A stretch of DNA of 64,000 bases from Aspidiotus rigidus (GCA_035079385.1 JAVHKY010000056.1:868001-932000), one strand, 5' to 3'; shown: positions 21,801-36,300, counted from the first letter of the stretch. The notes: generated from the letters alone by a model not told the origin. Translations and numbers: made by a program.

Positions 21801-23312
21801 CTTGTCTACGATATGGAACAGTGCATGAGTGCACGCGGTGTCGTTAAACACTCGTGAACTGCAATGTGGATGTGAATTTTTCGAGAGTCTCGACGAAAAC
21901 AAAAAAAGAAATAAATATGATTTTTAAACACATCATCATCGTGTGTTTCGAGTCTTGTGCAGCTGAGTCTAAAGAAGAAAGAAGACACAATTCAACTTTT
22001 TCCGCAATCATCTTGTAACGAATGCGATATTGCGGCGAGAAGAGACCCCTAGTTGTTGGAGTGCGTACTCGGTACGTGTCTGTAAAAAATGTAGGACTTA
22101 TGAGACGTGCCGTATCTCCTTCTACGGATCAGACTCTTCGCCTTTCCTCTTCAGATATTTTCTACGCTCCCAGCGTATAACGTTATCCTCAAAATGTGAA
22201 AGATTGTAGAAATTAAACTACCTATGTGTACACTATGTACAAAGAATATTTTTATACCTATACGTTGAAATACGCAATCGAGAGTTTGTCTGTCTTACCA
22301 TACAATTTTGGTTTTGAAAACGGTAGCAGGAATGCGGTACTCAAGAGATTCCGAAGCTTCAGACCTAGATCCTGCATTATAGCCTATCCAAAGGTATCAA
22401 GGACAATTGGTAATCCCAGCCGAGTTGACACACGAAACTTAACTCCGTCCATAAGTAATAGATTCGTACGTTAATTCTTCAACATGTGAGCAACCAGAAA
22501 GTATCACTATTAGCAATTTGTGCCACTTCGAACTCTTTTCCCCTCACAAGAGGAATTCCAAATTAAATTGGGCATGTGAAGGTATTGAGTATAGCACTTC
22601 GCTTCGTTAAAAGATATATACTGTGTATGTAGGTAGTACAATTCAATCCACCACGCGCGTTATTCTCATACCCAGATCAATTGAAAAACACACGACGAGG
22701 GTAATTAATCGAATTTCTTCGAAAGATTTAAGAAGGTAATATTATCAATAATACGATTTTAAATAAATTATCGTTTCAACAATGTTTGACGAACCCGACC
22801 TGTATGTAGGTCCCCTACATTAGGACGAAATTATCCCAATTTTATGATTATTTGCTTATTTTTTATGACTTCATTGCGCTGTTTAGAATTTATGACTTTT
22901 TTAGCGCTTTTATCACCAATAGATATCTCGTTAAAAACCTAGAACTTAATTTTGTATAGTTGATTTTGCGCTCTGAAATTTTCTTTTTTTAATCTTTTTC
23001 TCATTCGAAATTATCACCCTGTAAAACGTGCGCGTATTCATCGCCGAGGATTCTAAAATAATAAATTCGATGATTTTAATGCGTAGAAATTTAAAAATTT
23101 TCGTGAGAGAGAAAGACAAAGAAGGAGAACTGTTTCTGATGGTTGGAAAACTCGGTACAAAAAATATAATTTCTCAAAGTTGTTTTTTATTCCTGACTCG
23201 TTTGGTAGTAAGCCGTATCAGATTTACGATGAGAAAAATATATAACATCCTATTTATTAGAGGTAGACCCTTTGCCGCAAGTTGTGATGCTTAGAATACG
23301 TCGACAATTTTA

Positions 23313-23531
23313 GTGGATGTACATCTCTATGAAAACACTTTAGTGGAGGCGATTAGCGTCAAAAATAAAGGCAATCCTGCAATTTTTGATATATGTATGA
23401 AATTTGGTAGACGTCTTCATCTCACTGTCAATAATCAAATTCGACCAGGAGATATGCTTGTGGATCCCTCAAAACGTCCTCCGGTGGGCAATTTTTTCAA
23501 AATATTGGACGAAACAACACATATACGATAA
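23313..23531 (+). pseudogene. Unidentified coding-like open segment in the grn inter-finger intron
   Basis: This open frame has a composition more protein-like than its surroundings, with charged and aliphatic residues mixed and few runs. Stretches include YENTLVEAISVKNKGNPAIF, FGRRLHLTVNNQIRPGDML and DPSKRPPVGNFF. It has no ATG-led full domain and no splice sites I can tie to grn. A second open frame ends 30 bp upstream (23028-23294). I do not recognise either protein. It lies next to the inverted/direct repeat cluster at 23.6-25.0 kb, so a decayed mobile element or integrated sequence is the likeliest source. It may also be a chance frame. Confidence 0.25.
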
Positions 23532-23620
23532 AAGTACCCGGGTTCAAAATTAGCGCACGTGAAATTTCCCATACAATAGAGTAACACATATTCGATGTTG
23601 ACGGATAATCAGCCCCCAGC

Positions 23621-24985
23621 AACGAATTTGACTTTTTCGATTTTCAATACTTTTTGACAAAATTATCAGAATTTTGTGGCTCCTATTAAAACATCATGTT
23701 GTTATTTTCCTCTACAACGGCCTTACCTCAAATATACTACCATTCATTTTCAATTTTAATACCCTTGGCACTCGTCGTAAGGAGGAGGGGATGTAAAATT
23801 TCGCATGAATTTCGTGTACATGTAGTCACAGTTGTAGATGAAAAAATCTAGTAAAGTTGAAGAACGCATACACAGAACACTTTTCAGACTCTTATCAAGA
23901 TACGCCAACATAATTTCAATGATTTTGAGAATGGAGATCTGAGAACATACTGTAACAGGTATTGACGAGAGATGAACACCTTTGTGTATACTCGTATGAA
24001 GTTATTCTGGGGGAGGATGAGTAAAGGGTTTTAATGTGGACTACCATTCCCGATGCATCGGAAAGCGTCAAATTAATGAAATGTGGATGCAAGTCTAGTT
24101 GCTCCACTTTCGCCAAGCTGGCCTTACTATGCACTCAATTTTGTGGATATGAGACGATGTGTGGCCAAGAAAATTAGAAGTTAGTTTCATACCATTTGAA
24201 CTTAAGTACATTACCTATTTCAAAACGTGGGTGGGAGGATAATAGCTACCTATTTAATTATAATTTTTAGCTTCACTTCAACAAATGATGGTTTAAAACG
24301 TCCAGACACAACGCCTGCTCGAAAGAAATTGCCAAGTTTATACATTAAGCACCTACCTTGACGTTAGAATTATTGCTCTATTTTATTCAAATCTTTACGT
24401 AGAATAATTTTGAATTGACGTATTTTTACACTAACTATATTATTTGGCCAATATTTTTGAAAAAATTGAAATTTAGGGGCCCAAAATTTCACCCCTGAGG
24501 AAGTTCTTAGGGGTCCGCAAGCGTATCTCCTGATCGAAGGCGATAGTATGGGAAGTCAGATAACGAAATACCAAATTTTAATTGTGTTGAAAAGTGTGAG
24601 TAAACGCCCAATAAGCGGCTCACAAAATTTAGCACCTCCCCCTTCAGCCCCCATTGTATTGAAATTTCGTATCAATGATAATATTCTGTAGACAGCCTGG
24701 TTATGATAGGATTTTGTCGCGGAATAATTCAGGAAAAACCACCAAATTCTGATAATTTTGTCAAAAAGTGCTGTTGAAAATCGAAAAAGTCTATTTTTTG
24801 GGAACCCATTAGGGTATTTTATTAACCAATTTCGACTGCATGTTATTCTGTATTATGGAAAATTTCACGCAGAATAATTTTGAATTGAGGTATTTTTACC
24901 GTACCTGTGTTATTTTGTCCAATATTTTGAAAAAAAAAATTGCCTACTGGGCGTCTGCGAGTATGTCTCTCGATCAAATTTGATT
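23621..24985. repeat. Cluster of inverted and direct duplications (about 1.4 kb)
   Basis: The segment 23621-23679 recurs in inverted orientation at about 24740-24796; both share GATAATTTTGTCAAAAAGT (or its complement) and GAAAATCGAAAAAGT. The segment 24397-24545 recurs directly at 24868-24985: AGAATAATTTTGAATTGA, then a CCAATATTTT-GAAAAA block, then GTC-GC-AG-TAT-TC. The combination suggests a decayed transposon with rearranged ends. No transposase or reverse-transcriptase motif is visible inside. Confidence 0.5.
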
Positions 24986-27189
24986 ACTGACAGTGAGTTC
25001 AAGAAGTATATTACCTGCCAAAAAGTGCAGGATTCAGACGCTCCCAAACTTTTGACTGCAGTTGATGAGGTAGACTCCTTCATCGAAAATTTCACGGGAG
25101 CAAACTTTGAAAATAATTTCAGCAAAAAGCTAAGAATATTTTCTGAATATTTTTTCGAGGCATCATAGACTCTCCTCTTCATTCTCGTTCCTTTTTTCAA
25201 AGCCCTCTCGTTGTCTCTTTCACTCGCTGCCACTTAATAATGGGAGTATCGCGTATTCCCATGCAATCTCGATCTTTTCAACTTTCTACACTTTTCAAAG
25301 TTTTCTAAAATGATCGCGCAAAAGTAAAAGAAATACAAAATTATCGAAAGAATTTGACATTAAAATTTTTTTGTCGGCATAATACTCGTCGCACTCGTTT
25401 CTCCTGTATAATTCACGAGAAAACCTTTTTTTTTTAATTCGTCATTATCATGCAGAAAATTACGTTACACATCGGTGACAATGATGCTGCGTGATTTCAG
25501 ATGAGATGATAGAAATTTGTACTTAAACACGTCGGTAGCGGACGAATAATATTGGCACGAATTCTATCTGTATAGGCAAATGTTTTGTGCAGCATAAATA
25601 TAAGCTTTCGTAACGGTTCCGCATTTTTCTGTTGCGTTGCGATACTTCATCCATCGCCGTCACCCCATCGCACGTATAGACACACCTATATTTCATGCGT
25701 GTTCGGACGATTGTCTTTTGCGCAAATGCTGCTGCAGTGCATAGAAAACAATCATATTGCTTTCGCACTCCCATTCGTCGGTCGATTTAAAAATGCGCGC
25801 GTCCAAGTATAATACAGTAAGACTATTATACAGCACATACTGTATTATCAGAACCAGAGATGATAGAGAAGAAAGGAAAAAAATCTTAATTTATTTAGAA
25901 ATTCCATCTCTCCAATAAATGAATATTCAATGAACCTTCACCGCGTATCAAATCCCACGTCACTGGTCAGAACACGTTTAATGTTAATTCGAAATGAATT
26001 TATATATTTATAATAGTAAAAAAAGATATACAAGTTAGGTTTATATACATGTGTGTATACTAAGTATAATATACACACATACAGCACTTCGTCGACCGCA
26101 TCTCGTCTCTCACGAGACGCTTGAATTTAATTAGACTTTAAAGGATAGATCGATGCATGGCATATGTATGTATACACTACTATGTACTTCCATCTTGTCA
26201 ATCATATTAGAAGGAAGTAAGTGTAGTGTAATGTTTTTTGTTGTCAACTTGTCAGAAAGGCAAACTGCCACATGCCTCTTGTACTTAACCCACTACCATC
26301 TTTTGCTAACGATCAACTGTCAATGAGGTACAGTTTCTCTATAGCGATGTTGTCGTACGTAAAGTATCCAGTTTGTCCTGTCTGTATGTCGTCCAGAATG
26401 GTCAACGCATATATTTGTAATTCGCGGAAGACGTTTACTGTAGGTAGCTGACAGGCGGACAAGCGTGTGCTGGCCCTAAAATTGCTGTTTATATATACCA
26501 GAACCTTATGCAAAACCATATTACACTATTTTTTCGTCCTTTATAGATCGATTTTTAAGTTGCAGCAGGAGAGGGTAAAACACCAACGTCGGACTCATAC
26601 GAATGAGACAATAAGGGGTGTACAACGGGTAGATCCGCCATTTTAAAATGAGTTATAGGTGTGCCGTTGCATTAATATCATTGTTATGTAAATACGTACG
26701 ACGTAATAAGATGATGGGAGAATGAAAACCGTAAACGTCCCAACAGTGTACGCTATAGCTATTCCAATTTATGCTTAAAAGAGAGAAAAATGTACCGAAA
26801 ATTACTCGCAATTTTCTTCATTTTGCATCTGGCTTAAAATAATTATTCTGATAATGATTATACGAGTAATTTTTGTCAAAGGAAGCTAAATTTTGCAACT
26901 AGAAATTATAGTAATGAAAATACTCGACTTTTTGATTTTGGTTTATATTGCATTACAAGTTATTCGAAGTAGGAGATTATTTTTTCCTTTTTTTTTCACT
27001 TTTGCTGAATAATTTGTTGATTTTTTTTCTGTGGTATACATACCTGAAAATCAAACATTTGAAAAGATGAATACAGAGAATATATATTTTCTCGATCGAA
27101 TGAAAATTGGGGTACAATTTTCGATTGACTTAAACCCCCCCCCCCACGCTAGGAAACATGGATAATTTATTTATTTATGAAATCTTAAA

Positions 27190-27510
27190 GTGGCACCCAA
27201 CAATCGAGAGGCCAATAATAGAAGAGCACCGTACAATAACAACAGCAAAAGGTACTTCACAATAATAAGAACAATCATAATAATAATAGGAATAATAGCC
27301 GTAGTAATGGTGCGGTATTCTTGTGCCGCGTCTTCAACCCACCTCCACCCTCGACCAGTGGTCCCTCACGCGAGAGTTCTTGACGGCGAATGAGAATTTT
27401 CCAATTTTATCGTTTGCCCGAGAAGTTTCTCCTGCTGTCGAAGAATTTTCTATGGAGGTTTCCGCTCTCACGACTTCATTATTCAGTAACAATGCCTGAT
27501 TCAAAGGGGC
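27190..27510 (+). pseudogene. Degenerate coding-like segment with frameshift, origin unknown
   Basis: Two frames join across a one-base shift near 27350. The first is Asn-rich (AAT/AAC repeats) and reads NGAVFLCRVFNPPPPSTSG. The second reads DQWSLTREFLTANENFPILS followed by FAREVSPAVEEFSMEVSA. Together they look like one protein interrupted by a frameshift. A retroelement gag-like or captured coding fragment would fit, but I recognise no domain. The opposite strand is also open over part of this stretch (27334-27546), so the direction is not certain. Confidence 0.3.
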
Positions 27511-27689
27511 TGTCTTAAATTGACCCGTTGAAATGTTACTTTTCAATATTTCTGATGGTTTAGATATGAGGCCTCATAGAGGGTTAAAACTTGAAATAGT
27601 CCATTTCATGGAGAGATATCGAATCAATATGTCTTCGGGTGTTTACGACGAAATACAAAGCGAAATACAAAATAACTATACCAATTATA

Positions 27690-27775
27690 TCTATGAATCA
27701 ATCTCGATTATATCGATACATCGATCTATCGATGTCGATTATATTTATCTCGATATTGTCGATACATTGATTCTG
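27690..27775. repeat. ATCGAT-rich simple sequence
   Basis: The motifs TCGAT/ATCGA recur about eight times in roughly 80 bp, separated by short AT stretches. This is a cryptic simple repeat. It explains the otherwise long open frame across it. Confidence 0.6.
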
Positions 27776-27894
27776 TACTCGGTTAGGCTAACGGGCGCGC
27801 CTACTCGCTCCGCTCCTTCGACTCCGTTCATCGATCTAGTCAAAGTTCAGCGCGCTATGCTTTCAGATTTTCAGCTAACTGCGAGTGAGCCTTA

Positions 27895-28800
27895 GTATAG
27901 TATAAGCTTAGTACACTGTATGTTAGGCCTAGTATAATGAAGGCTAAAGAACGATATTTTTTCCAAGTCCCAACGTCAAAAAGCGTAGCTTTTGGGGGAG
28001 GTCCAGGTCACTAAAGACGTCCTATTTTATGCTTGGTTTATGGTAGGTCTATAGGCCTCCTTCATACTAGCTTTATACTAGGTCTAGGCTCGCTTGAATT
28101 CTCGATACCAAAACCATTTTGACTCATAGAACAGGTTCCCTGCCTTCCTCGTTCAACTTCGTTAAGGAAGCCGTCGTTTTTCCAAGTTCCTAGAGTAGAT
28201 CAAGGTCATTGATGAGTTCATAAAGCGCAGCTTTTGGGGGAGACGAACGGATTAGTCTAGTTGTACTGTATATTAGGCCTCGTTAGTATAAGCCTGGTTT
28301 ACTGCGTAGTATAGGCCTCGTTAGTGTAAGCCTAGTATACTCAAAGTTGCATAATATACTATTATTCCCCCGTGATAATCTTATTAGAAAAAAATCTCAT
28401 TCTATCAATACAGGATATAAATTTAATTTTGATCAGACAACTGATGCAGTTCGGGAAAATACTACTAAGAAACGAAAGATGTTGGAGGTGCTCCATATAC
28501 TGAGATGTAACAATGTAAATTTCAAATCTGACGTTTCTAATCTCGCGAATACGTACACGTCAATCTCTAGGGAATAAATAATGGATTAATTTCATGTTCT
28601 ATTTTGTTTTGTATTTTTATCGTCTTGTCTCCTCTTGTAATTTTTAGTTCATTTTCCGTTTCCTCCTGATGATGACACCGAGGCAGTTTTATACATTTTT
28701 TTTGCCTAGTATACTGTATATAAGGCCTAATATAATGAAGGCTGAAGGTCTGGATTTTTCAAGTTCTTATATGTAGTAGGTCAAGGTCGTTGATGACGTC
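27895..28800. repeat. Decayed dispersed/tandem repeat with GGCCTAGTATA motifs
   Basis: The phrase GGCCTAGTATAATGAAGGCT (27926-27945) recurs with one or two changes at about 28724-28743. Shorter relatives (TAGGCCTCGTTAGT-TAAGCC) lie at 28278-28345. A second phrase, AGCTTTTGGGGGAG, occurs at about 27990 and 28230. Together they indicate several rearranged copies of one repeat family. No coding frame. Confidence 0.55.
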
Positions 28801-31800
28801 ATGAAGCATCACGTTACGTTAGTTACGCAGATTTCTCGCTGACCACCAGCCAAAGAAATACACTTGTCAAAATGTAGAAAGATGAACTTAAAAACATTTT
28901 TTTTGATGGAGCTATGCTTTCATGTATGAGAGTACTATAAATTTGTCAATTCCTTCTGGAAAATTAATCTGGATGAGGATCAATTAAAAATCGAAAAAAT
29001 AAGACAACTTATACCAATTCAAAATACTGTCCGAAGATTTTTCAATTCCACAAATTAGTATGGAAAAAATTGAAGAATGTATCCATCTTTTATTTGCTCA
29101 GCATTCCTTTTTTGAATACAGAAAAGTTATGAAACCTACTTGCAGCATTCCCATTCACGTCAAAGTAGTTAAACTCCCTTCGATTTCACATACAGACGTC
29201 CTCACATCCTTCACGGATCTCCAGCACTATCTCCTTTACTCTCTTCTCGTAATTTTTTCCTCTTTGCACTCCAAACTCATCTTTATAATCATTCTGAACT
29301 GAAACCTCTTTCCCCCTCGAATCGATCATGCCGCCGCGCACGGTTGTTCATCCCCCTAGATTGAGATACCCCTCACTGCTCTTCATTTTCATCCTCAATC
29401 TTCGTCTTCATAATAAAAAATCTCCATCGCACTAATTTCTCTTCAGGTATTATTTTTATGTCAGAAAAGGACAACTTTTCCATATACAGGTTTTCCAATA
29501 AAGATAAATTCCGAAGCCATGAACGTGAACGTGAAGGCCACCATGCAGGGGGTCTTTTCATTACTTTCAAAATGTTTCTGTAATTATAATCATTTTTATT
29601 CATCGAGTAAAGTTCATTCCTCGCTCAGGATTTCTCATATCAGTACCACAAATGAAGAGTCTACTCAAATTTCGTTCGAGTATAGAATGATCGAAAAGCC
29701 AATTTATATGATTATTTTTCTTTCCGTACGCGGTAATAGAATCAATTGGAACAGAATAGTTTATTTTACACACTTGAAACCTTTACGACCATTTTCGAGT
29801 GTATTTTTCTCGATAGCCTAAATAGTATCATCGTAGTAACCATGGTGGCGCGGTGTATCACATCATTAACGTATATTGACACGTACCTATACTATGCATA
29901 GGGCATATCAAACCAGTTGGATGAATTTTACTATCTGCGACGTCGCTAACTAATCAAGTGTACGACATTTTCCCTCTTTCTTCTGCTCTGATATAGTATT
30001 CACTCCGTACTACAACAGCGATATTTATATCAGATAGAGTAAAAAATGTCTTCTGTAGTACTATAGAGTGTGTAAAACACGATCTACTAGCGATTGTACG
30101 ACAATACGTGTTCCTAACAAATACCTGTATCTCGGTATTCAAAATATTTCCTCCTCTTCGATTTAGTCTAGTTTTAAATATAGTTTTTTGTTTACTATAC
30201 AGTATCACGTTGACCGCGTCCAACGTTGGTGTTGATGAGACTATAAATTTATAAATTCTTCCAGATATTCGGGCTTGTCAAGGAAAAAAAAATTGAGCAA
30301 ATTATTCGCAATTTTAACGATCGACTATTCCATTAAATCGACGGCGTTTTTACTCATCATCGTTCTCATCGTATATAATATGAAATTTGTAATTAAGAAG
30401 TTTGACTGGTTATTCTGTCATGAGACAACCAGCAAGTATAGAATCTAAAAGAGGGTACGACGAATTGGTCCTTTTTAATTCTAGTAGTATAATGATCCGA
30501 AAGAAAATTTATGACCGTTTACTAGTAGAGAAGAGGTACCTGTATATACGCGTATAAATGACATTTATTTTTGTTTTCCGTATTTTATGTATACTCGCAG
30601 TAAAAAAGACAATAAATAACTGATGTGTGTGCAACCAAATAGTATAGAGATTTATTTGTCGAGTGCGAGTGACCAAACTTTGAGCATACATGTATATATA
30701 TATATACAGCATGCAACTACGGTTTAAGATAGTGTGAATGTGTCCCGAGATAAATACCTATTAGATGTCTAAATTTTAATAAACACGCGTTTCTTTTCAG
30801 TATTCCTTAATTCTCGCTTTCTCTAACTGTACAAACTACTGTAGGTCACTTAGCATTCGACACTTCTTTTAATTACCAAGATTGCCTCATGCCATGAACA
30901 TCTGGTCAGTCATCACGTATTAAACAAACGTTGCCCTGCTCGACTAGATTTTCTTCATCTCAGCGCATTAGGCGTAGAGAAGAATTTCGCGGCAATAATA
31001 AGCCTCCCAGACGGTTGTTTTTTTTTTCATCGAACTTGCTCGGCTACTCAAATGACTTGAAAAGTTTTAATTCAACTTCACGTAATTTGATAATCATTTT
31101 CACGTCATTGTGAATTGTTTTACTAAAAGAAATAAATATTGAAATCACAAATTAACGAAACCAAATGGTTTAGAAATATACACATTTGTGAATATTTGTG
31201 CAATACAAAGAGGCGCTAAGTATGCAGAAATAAAACTTCTCTATGCTGCATCTAGGTATATCAGAATATAATATCGTTTGTAGTACGGTCTCAATCTTCA
31301 CGAAAATTGTGTGTGGGACTTGGAAATTTAAACATTTCCCATGTCTGTCATAATGATGATGGTGATGATGATGATGAAAATGAGTAGGAATATTTTCTGA
31401 GGTCCCATTTTCTCACAGACGACAAGTCTTCTTTTCGTAAAAATTAGACCAAAATAAACCTCGCGTTCAAAGTTTCTTCAAATTTCTATTATTCTCGCAG
31501 CCCCTGGTATACCATACTATTTGGATTTTCGCAGCAATTATTCTGGATCCATCCTCCGCATTTGAGCTTGCATTTTTCACCCCATAATAACATAATAAAG
31601 AAGAGACGTTCCTGAAATGATGATACGGCTCCTTTTCATTGCTATAGTTCGTAAAACACGCTTTTCAATCCTTTTGTACGGTGTATTCCAAGGACCCGAG
31701 GCAGATCCCGTTGAACTATGTCAGGGCACGAGGATATTTCCAACACTATTTCAGCAGAAACTGAATTCCCCCATCTACCCTCAAACATCCCCTTTCTAAT

Positions 31801-33258
31801 CGTAAAATTGCTCAACAAGGAGAAATGTTGAAGCGATCAAGTTCAATAGAAATTAGATTTTTTTAATGAAGAAAAACATTAAAGCTCAACATGTTATTCA
31901 ACCATTCCATGTTCATTGATCAAGCTTTAACTAAACGGAGAATTTTTGGTTGCGAAGCTATTATCAACGTTATGAGCCAATTCTCAAAACTGTTTTCCCA
32001 TTTTAGTATATATACCTTGTTTCATTTCAATTATATGCTTCCAGCAATTATCTTCGGTGAAAACCTTTCAGACGATCAATTCTTCCATTTCTTTACTCTG
32101 TGTCCTGAAAATATACGCGAAAAAACACTGAATTTCGGAACAAAGCGAATAATCCTGGCCCCTTCTTCCTCTTCTCTAATACATACATCTTTTTAGGCAA
32201 ATATTTGCCAAAAAATAAAACTTTCATCCACGCTGAAATTCAAATAATTCATTGATTTATTGTACGTACATGAAAACCACGTACAGAAACAAACGAGAAT
32301 ATAAATTCTCACTACTACAATCGACTATAGCCTATATTCAATTTACTTTCTTTTTTCTACATCTATCCAAGCCTTTTAGAACTTCCGTACACTTCCGTTA
32401 TGGGTGTTTAGCTACATAAATCACTTCGAATACGCTTGCTATAAAATTTAATTCAAAGAATGAACGAATACAGGTTCATCATCACCCGCATTTTCAGAAA
32501 TAACATCATAGCTTTAGACGTACTGGTTTTCGAAGATTACCACAAACAATACACTTCGAAAAGTCGAAATATCGATTTTTAAATTTTAATGCTACACGTA
32601 AAAACGCCTTTTAATCAAGTCACCCTGAATTTATGTATAAAAACTCGGTTCACATGACCATACAACGTGTACAAAATCCAATATCATATTAGTCTATTAT
32701 TTCAATTTTCAATTTTTATTAGGTCGTATTTTGTTCACATCTCTTTAGATAATTACCTCGCAACATAAATAACGAGTTTTATACATTCACCTTTTAATTA
32801 CTAGCTAGTTGAAATTAGTTTTTTTATATATATTTTTTTTTATAAGCCGATAATTTAGTCTTTGTTGGGGGAGGTACTCGTTCGATTCATTATGTATGTT
32901 ATTTGAATCGAATGAGAGGTTCAAAAATTTCACTATATGCTATTATTAGGTTACGTCGATCTCAATATTATCGAACGATGTTTTAGCTATAGCGTACGCG
33001 TATATACACGAAGTATTATTTCTTAAACGAATTCTGTTTGATAAATTATGCTGGGAAAATTTTATGCAGCAAGTACCTGCGTACAGTATCAGGTTTGTCC
33101 ATCCAGCACCATCAGCATCATTTTCCCATGATGCGCATGCGGATATCCAGGCTATATTCTATATTTTGCGAAGGAGTTCGAAGGAAGAAATATAGCCTCT
33201 TCAGCTTCGCGGTGCATTAAGAAGTGTCAAAATATATAAAACGCCCTTCGCGAGTGTT

Positions 33259-33260
<2 letters not shown>

Positions 33261-33317
<57 letters not shown>
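33261..33317. repeat. (TA)n microsatellite, about 28 units
   Basis: An uninterrupted TA run. It is self-complementary and could form a cruciform or hairpin in the intron. Any frame through it is an artefact. Confidence 0.97.
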
Positions 33318-33322
<5 letters not shown>

Positions 33323-36300
33323 GAGAAGAAAAGAAAGCACTTATAATAACTAAATTACCAACGAAGAAGAGAGAAACTCCCAAAAGGCGAGAATACGATT
33401 ATAAGGCGGCCTTTTATAACCTTAAGTGCCTCTATATGTACATACGTCATGCGCTACACCTGGGAACAGGTAACCATAAATCCAAATCTGTAAAGTCTTG
33501 TCAAACTGATGCGGTTCTTTTGTTACGTATGCAAGCACGCCTATTAAAATGTTGGAAAAATATTGTATATGACACTCATATGCCTCAAAACAATATTACA
33601 AAATGCGAGAATGCGAGTTGTGATCGTTGGATGCACTCGCCTTCGTGTAAAAATGCAGAATGACTGCCAAAGAAGCACGCGTTCTCGTCGCTATAACGAT
33701 AATTAATCAACATCGAATGATCGATTAATACTATCATAAATAGATGGTCGCGATCAAGTTGCGATAATCACATTTATATAATATTTGTATGTATAAGCCC
33801 ATCGATGCGATGGTTATCGCCATATCTTTCGAATTAGTTATCACGAGCATCAATATCTCGATACATAGGTCTGGAAAGGAAGAGAAGATTCGTGCTGAGT
33901 CATCAAAAAAGAAAGAAAAAAAAGGAATTTCGCTCGTAACGGTGCAATATAAATGATGTGTATGATATTTGAAATATTTTACTTTCGGACGGCGAGAGAG
34001 GGTAGTAGGTCGCTAAAGAAATCCTATTTGATCTAGAAATGATCTGCAGAATTATTTATTTGGAAGAAGGGCGTCTAGGCGCTTAAATTGACAGATTCGA
34101 GAGAAATTGCAAGAAGAAAAGTAATTTCTGCGGAATAGATTACAGAGTGAAGAAAAACATAGTCTAAGGTATATAGAATGTCAACGTTTTTTGGTGGTCA
34201 ATGTATTCCTAGAGGGGGATGTTTTGCTGGTGTGTAACTCAAGAGCGAGAGAAACATACCACAATTATACTTGTATGTATTCAATTATAGATTCGATATC
34301 ACTTTCATGAGGATGTAACATTTACGAAGAAGTGTACCGGTACATCCCATAAATATTTCATCCTTTAATAAAATTTACGGAATGATTCGTTAAAGACAAA
34401 TATAAATTCGTCTCTGGTCCTCCAAAATACGGTAGACTCCTTTTCGAACCATCTACTCCATCACTTCTCCATAATTATTCACTCAACCAACCATTTGATG
34501 AATCGAATGCAATCTTCGATGTTGGTGATGACATTTCATGCCTTACATATCGCACCAAAACCAAAACCAATACTGATATGTAGGTGTGCTAGCGTCGACA
34601 ATTTTTTAAATGAAATGAAAATTTTTCCGCTCATCTTATAGGCAATTTCACACTCTTTCAATTCAGTTCTTTGTTTTTTCTTTTTCAAAATCGCACCCTT
34701 TGAGTAATTTGAATAAAACTTAAAAATTCCCGCATATACGTACGTATAATTTCGCAACATACTCAGCTTAACAATTTCCCTTGATCGACCCTACAATATG
34801 CCAGTCCGAATAGTTTACGCCTATATACCAAAGTACAGGATCAGAGCAAAGTAGCCTCTGACAGCGCTATACCACATTTTCCAATCCTAATTTCTCTACC
34901 CTAAAGGCTAATGCTTTATTTTTAGAGACTTTTTACGCTCAACCCCTATTCCACCAGTTCAATCCTCCAACGTATCCTAATTTTGAAGTTATTCCTCTTA
35001 TTGCAACCAGAGAGAGTGAGAGGCTTAAAACGGAAATAAATAAATGAAACTTTGTATTCCTCAACGGTAAAATAGTTTTGCAAGTCGCAGATCCAAGTAA
35101 TACGTGCTGGTGTGTGACCGTGTATCTTCAACTGTCTTAAATCGACCTAAACATTCTCGTTTTTTTATACTCGCTATTCAGCGATATTGGGAAAAATAAG
35201 CTATACAACTAAATGAAATAAAAGTAAGAGAACGTATCGTGCCCGTCTTGTTGAATTCATTTTATTAATAAAAGTTTGTGTGTATAAGATTCGTAATAAA
35301 TTATTCGGTGCACCGAGGCGCGTCAGCTAAACAGGCGGCCCAACAGATGGAATTAGTTTCCTTGTACCCTTAAATTTATCTTAGTAACACCGATATAATG
35401 AGTTATTGACAGAAGCTGCTCCGGTGCACCTATGAGAGGATACTAGTGAGACGTGTTCTAAAATATTGAAGCCTATCAAGTATACTACAATATATATGTA
35501 TACCTGCTGTTATTTGTGCGGTGTGCATAAGTTGGTTACGCAGGCGCATTTTATCTTATTCCTGTCCTTTATTTCTAAAGTAAATAGAAATCTGACAGCA
35601 ATATTCTGTAGTCAAAGGAATAAAATAGTAAATCAAGAATGTGGACGTTCACAGAGATAATCAGAGAGTTAAACAATGAATAGTTGCATATTACAACAAA
35701 AGCTGCACACATACATTCCTGCCAAAATTTAAACGTCCACGATATCAGAGCGTATTAGCCAACGTTCTCTACCCCGTAAGGTTGGGGCATTACTATAATG
35801 GAGTAAGGAAAGGGTGCTTAAACTAAAATAATGAAAGTTTTTATTCAGGAAATAATTAAAGATATTTTCATTCCATTAAATTGCTTCCGCCACTACTCCT
35901 CCCTTCTCCAACCCACCTGACTTAATTATATTTTCTTTAGTTGAAGTCGCAATGTGATTTTTCCCTCCTTGCCCCTTCCTAACAATTTTTCGAGCTACGT
36001 CATCGGATGGTCATACGACGGCACGAAGTATTAGAAAATGAGCGAACAACTTGAAGGTCTGACACCGCAAGAAATACGCAAAGAATTCTGATGAAAAAAT
36101 CTTTTTCGCATGTTTCCAGCCGAATATTTCTGTGTTGTCAAATCGAACTTCAGTGACGATTAATTGAAATTTTCTTTCATCATGACATTTCAAACTAACT
36201 TTCTGTACTTTTCGTTTTGAGATTAGAACGGAAGTTTTTCAGAATTTTTGTGAGTGAATATTCAAAGTTAGCGATTTGGCAAGCCCGCACTAAGCCGCAT

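Noticed and set aside
21528..21902. Open frame of 124 codons on the - strand
   Set aside because: Phe/Ser/Arg-rich with no recognisable motif and no neighbouring exon signals; treated as chance.
27533..27895. Open frame of 120 codons on the + strand
   Set aside because: Its length is due to the TCGAT simple sequence, which contains no stops in this frame; the remainder lacks motifs.
33436..33663. Cys-containing open frame after the TA microsatellite
   Set aside because: The cysteine spacing does not match GATA or another finger class I recognise; no splice context.
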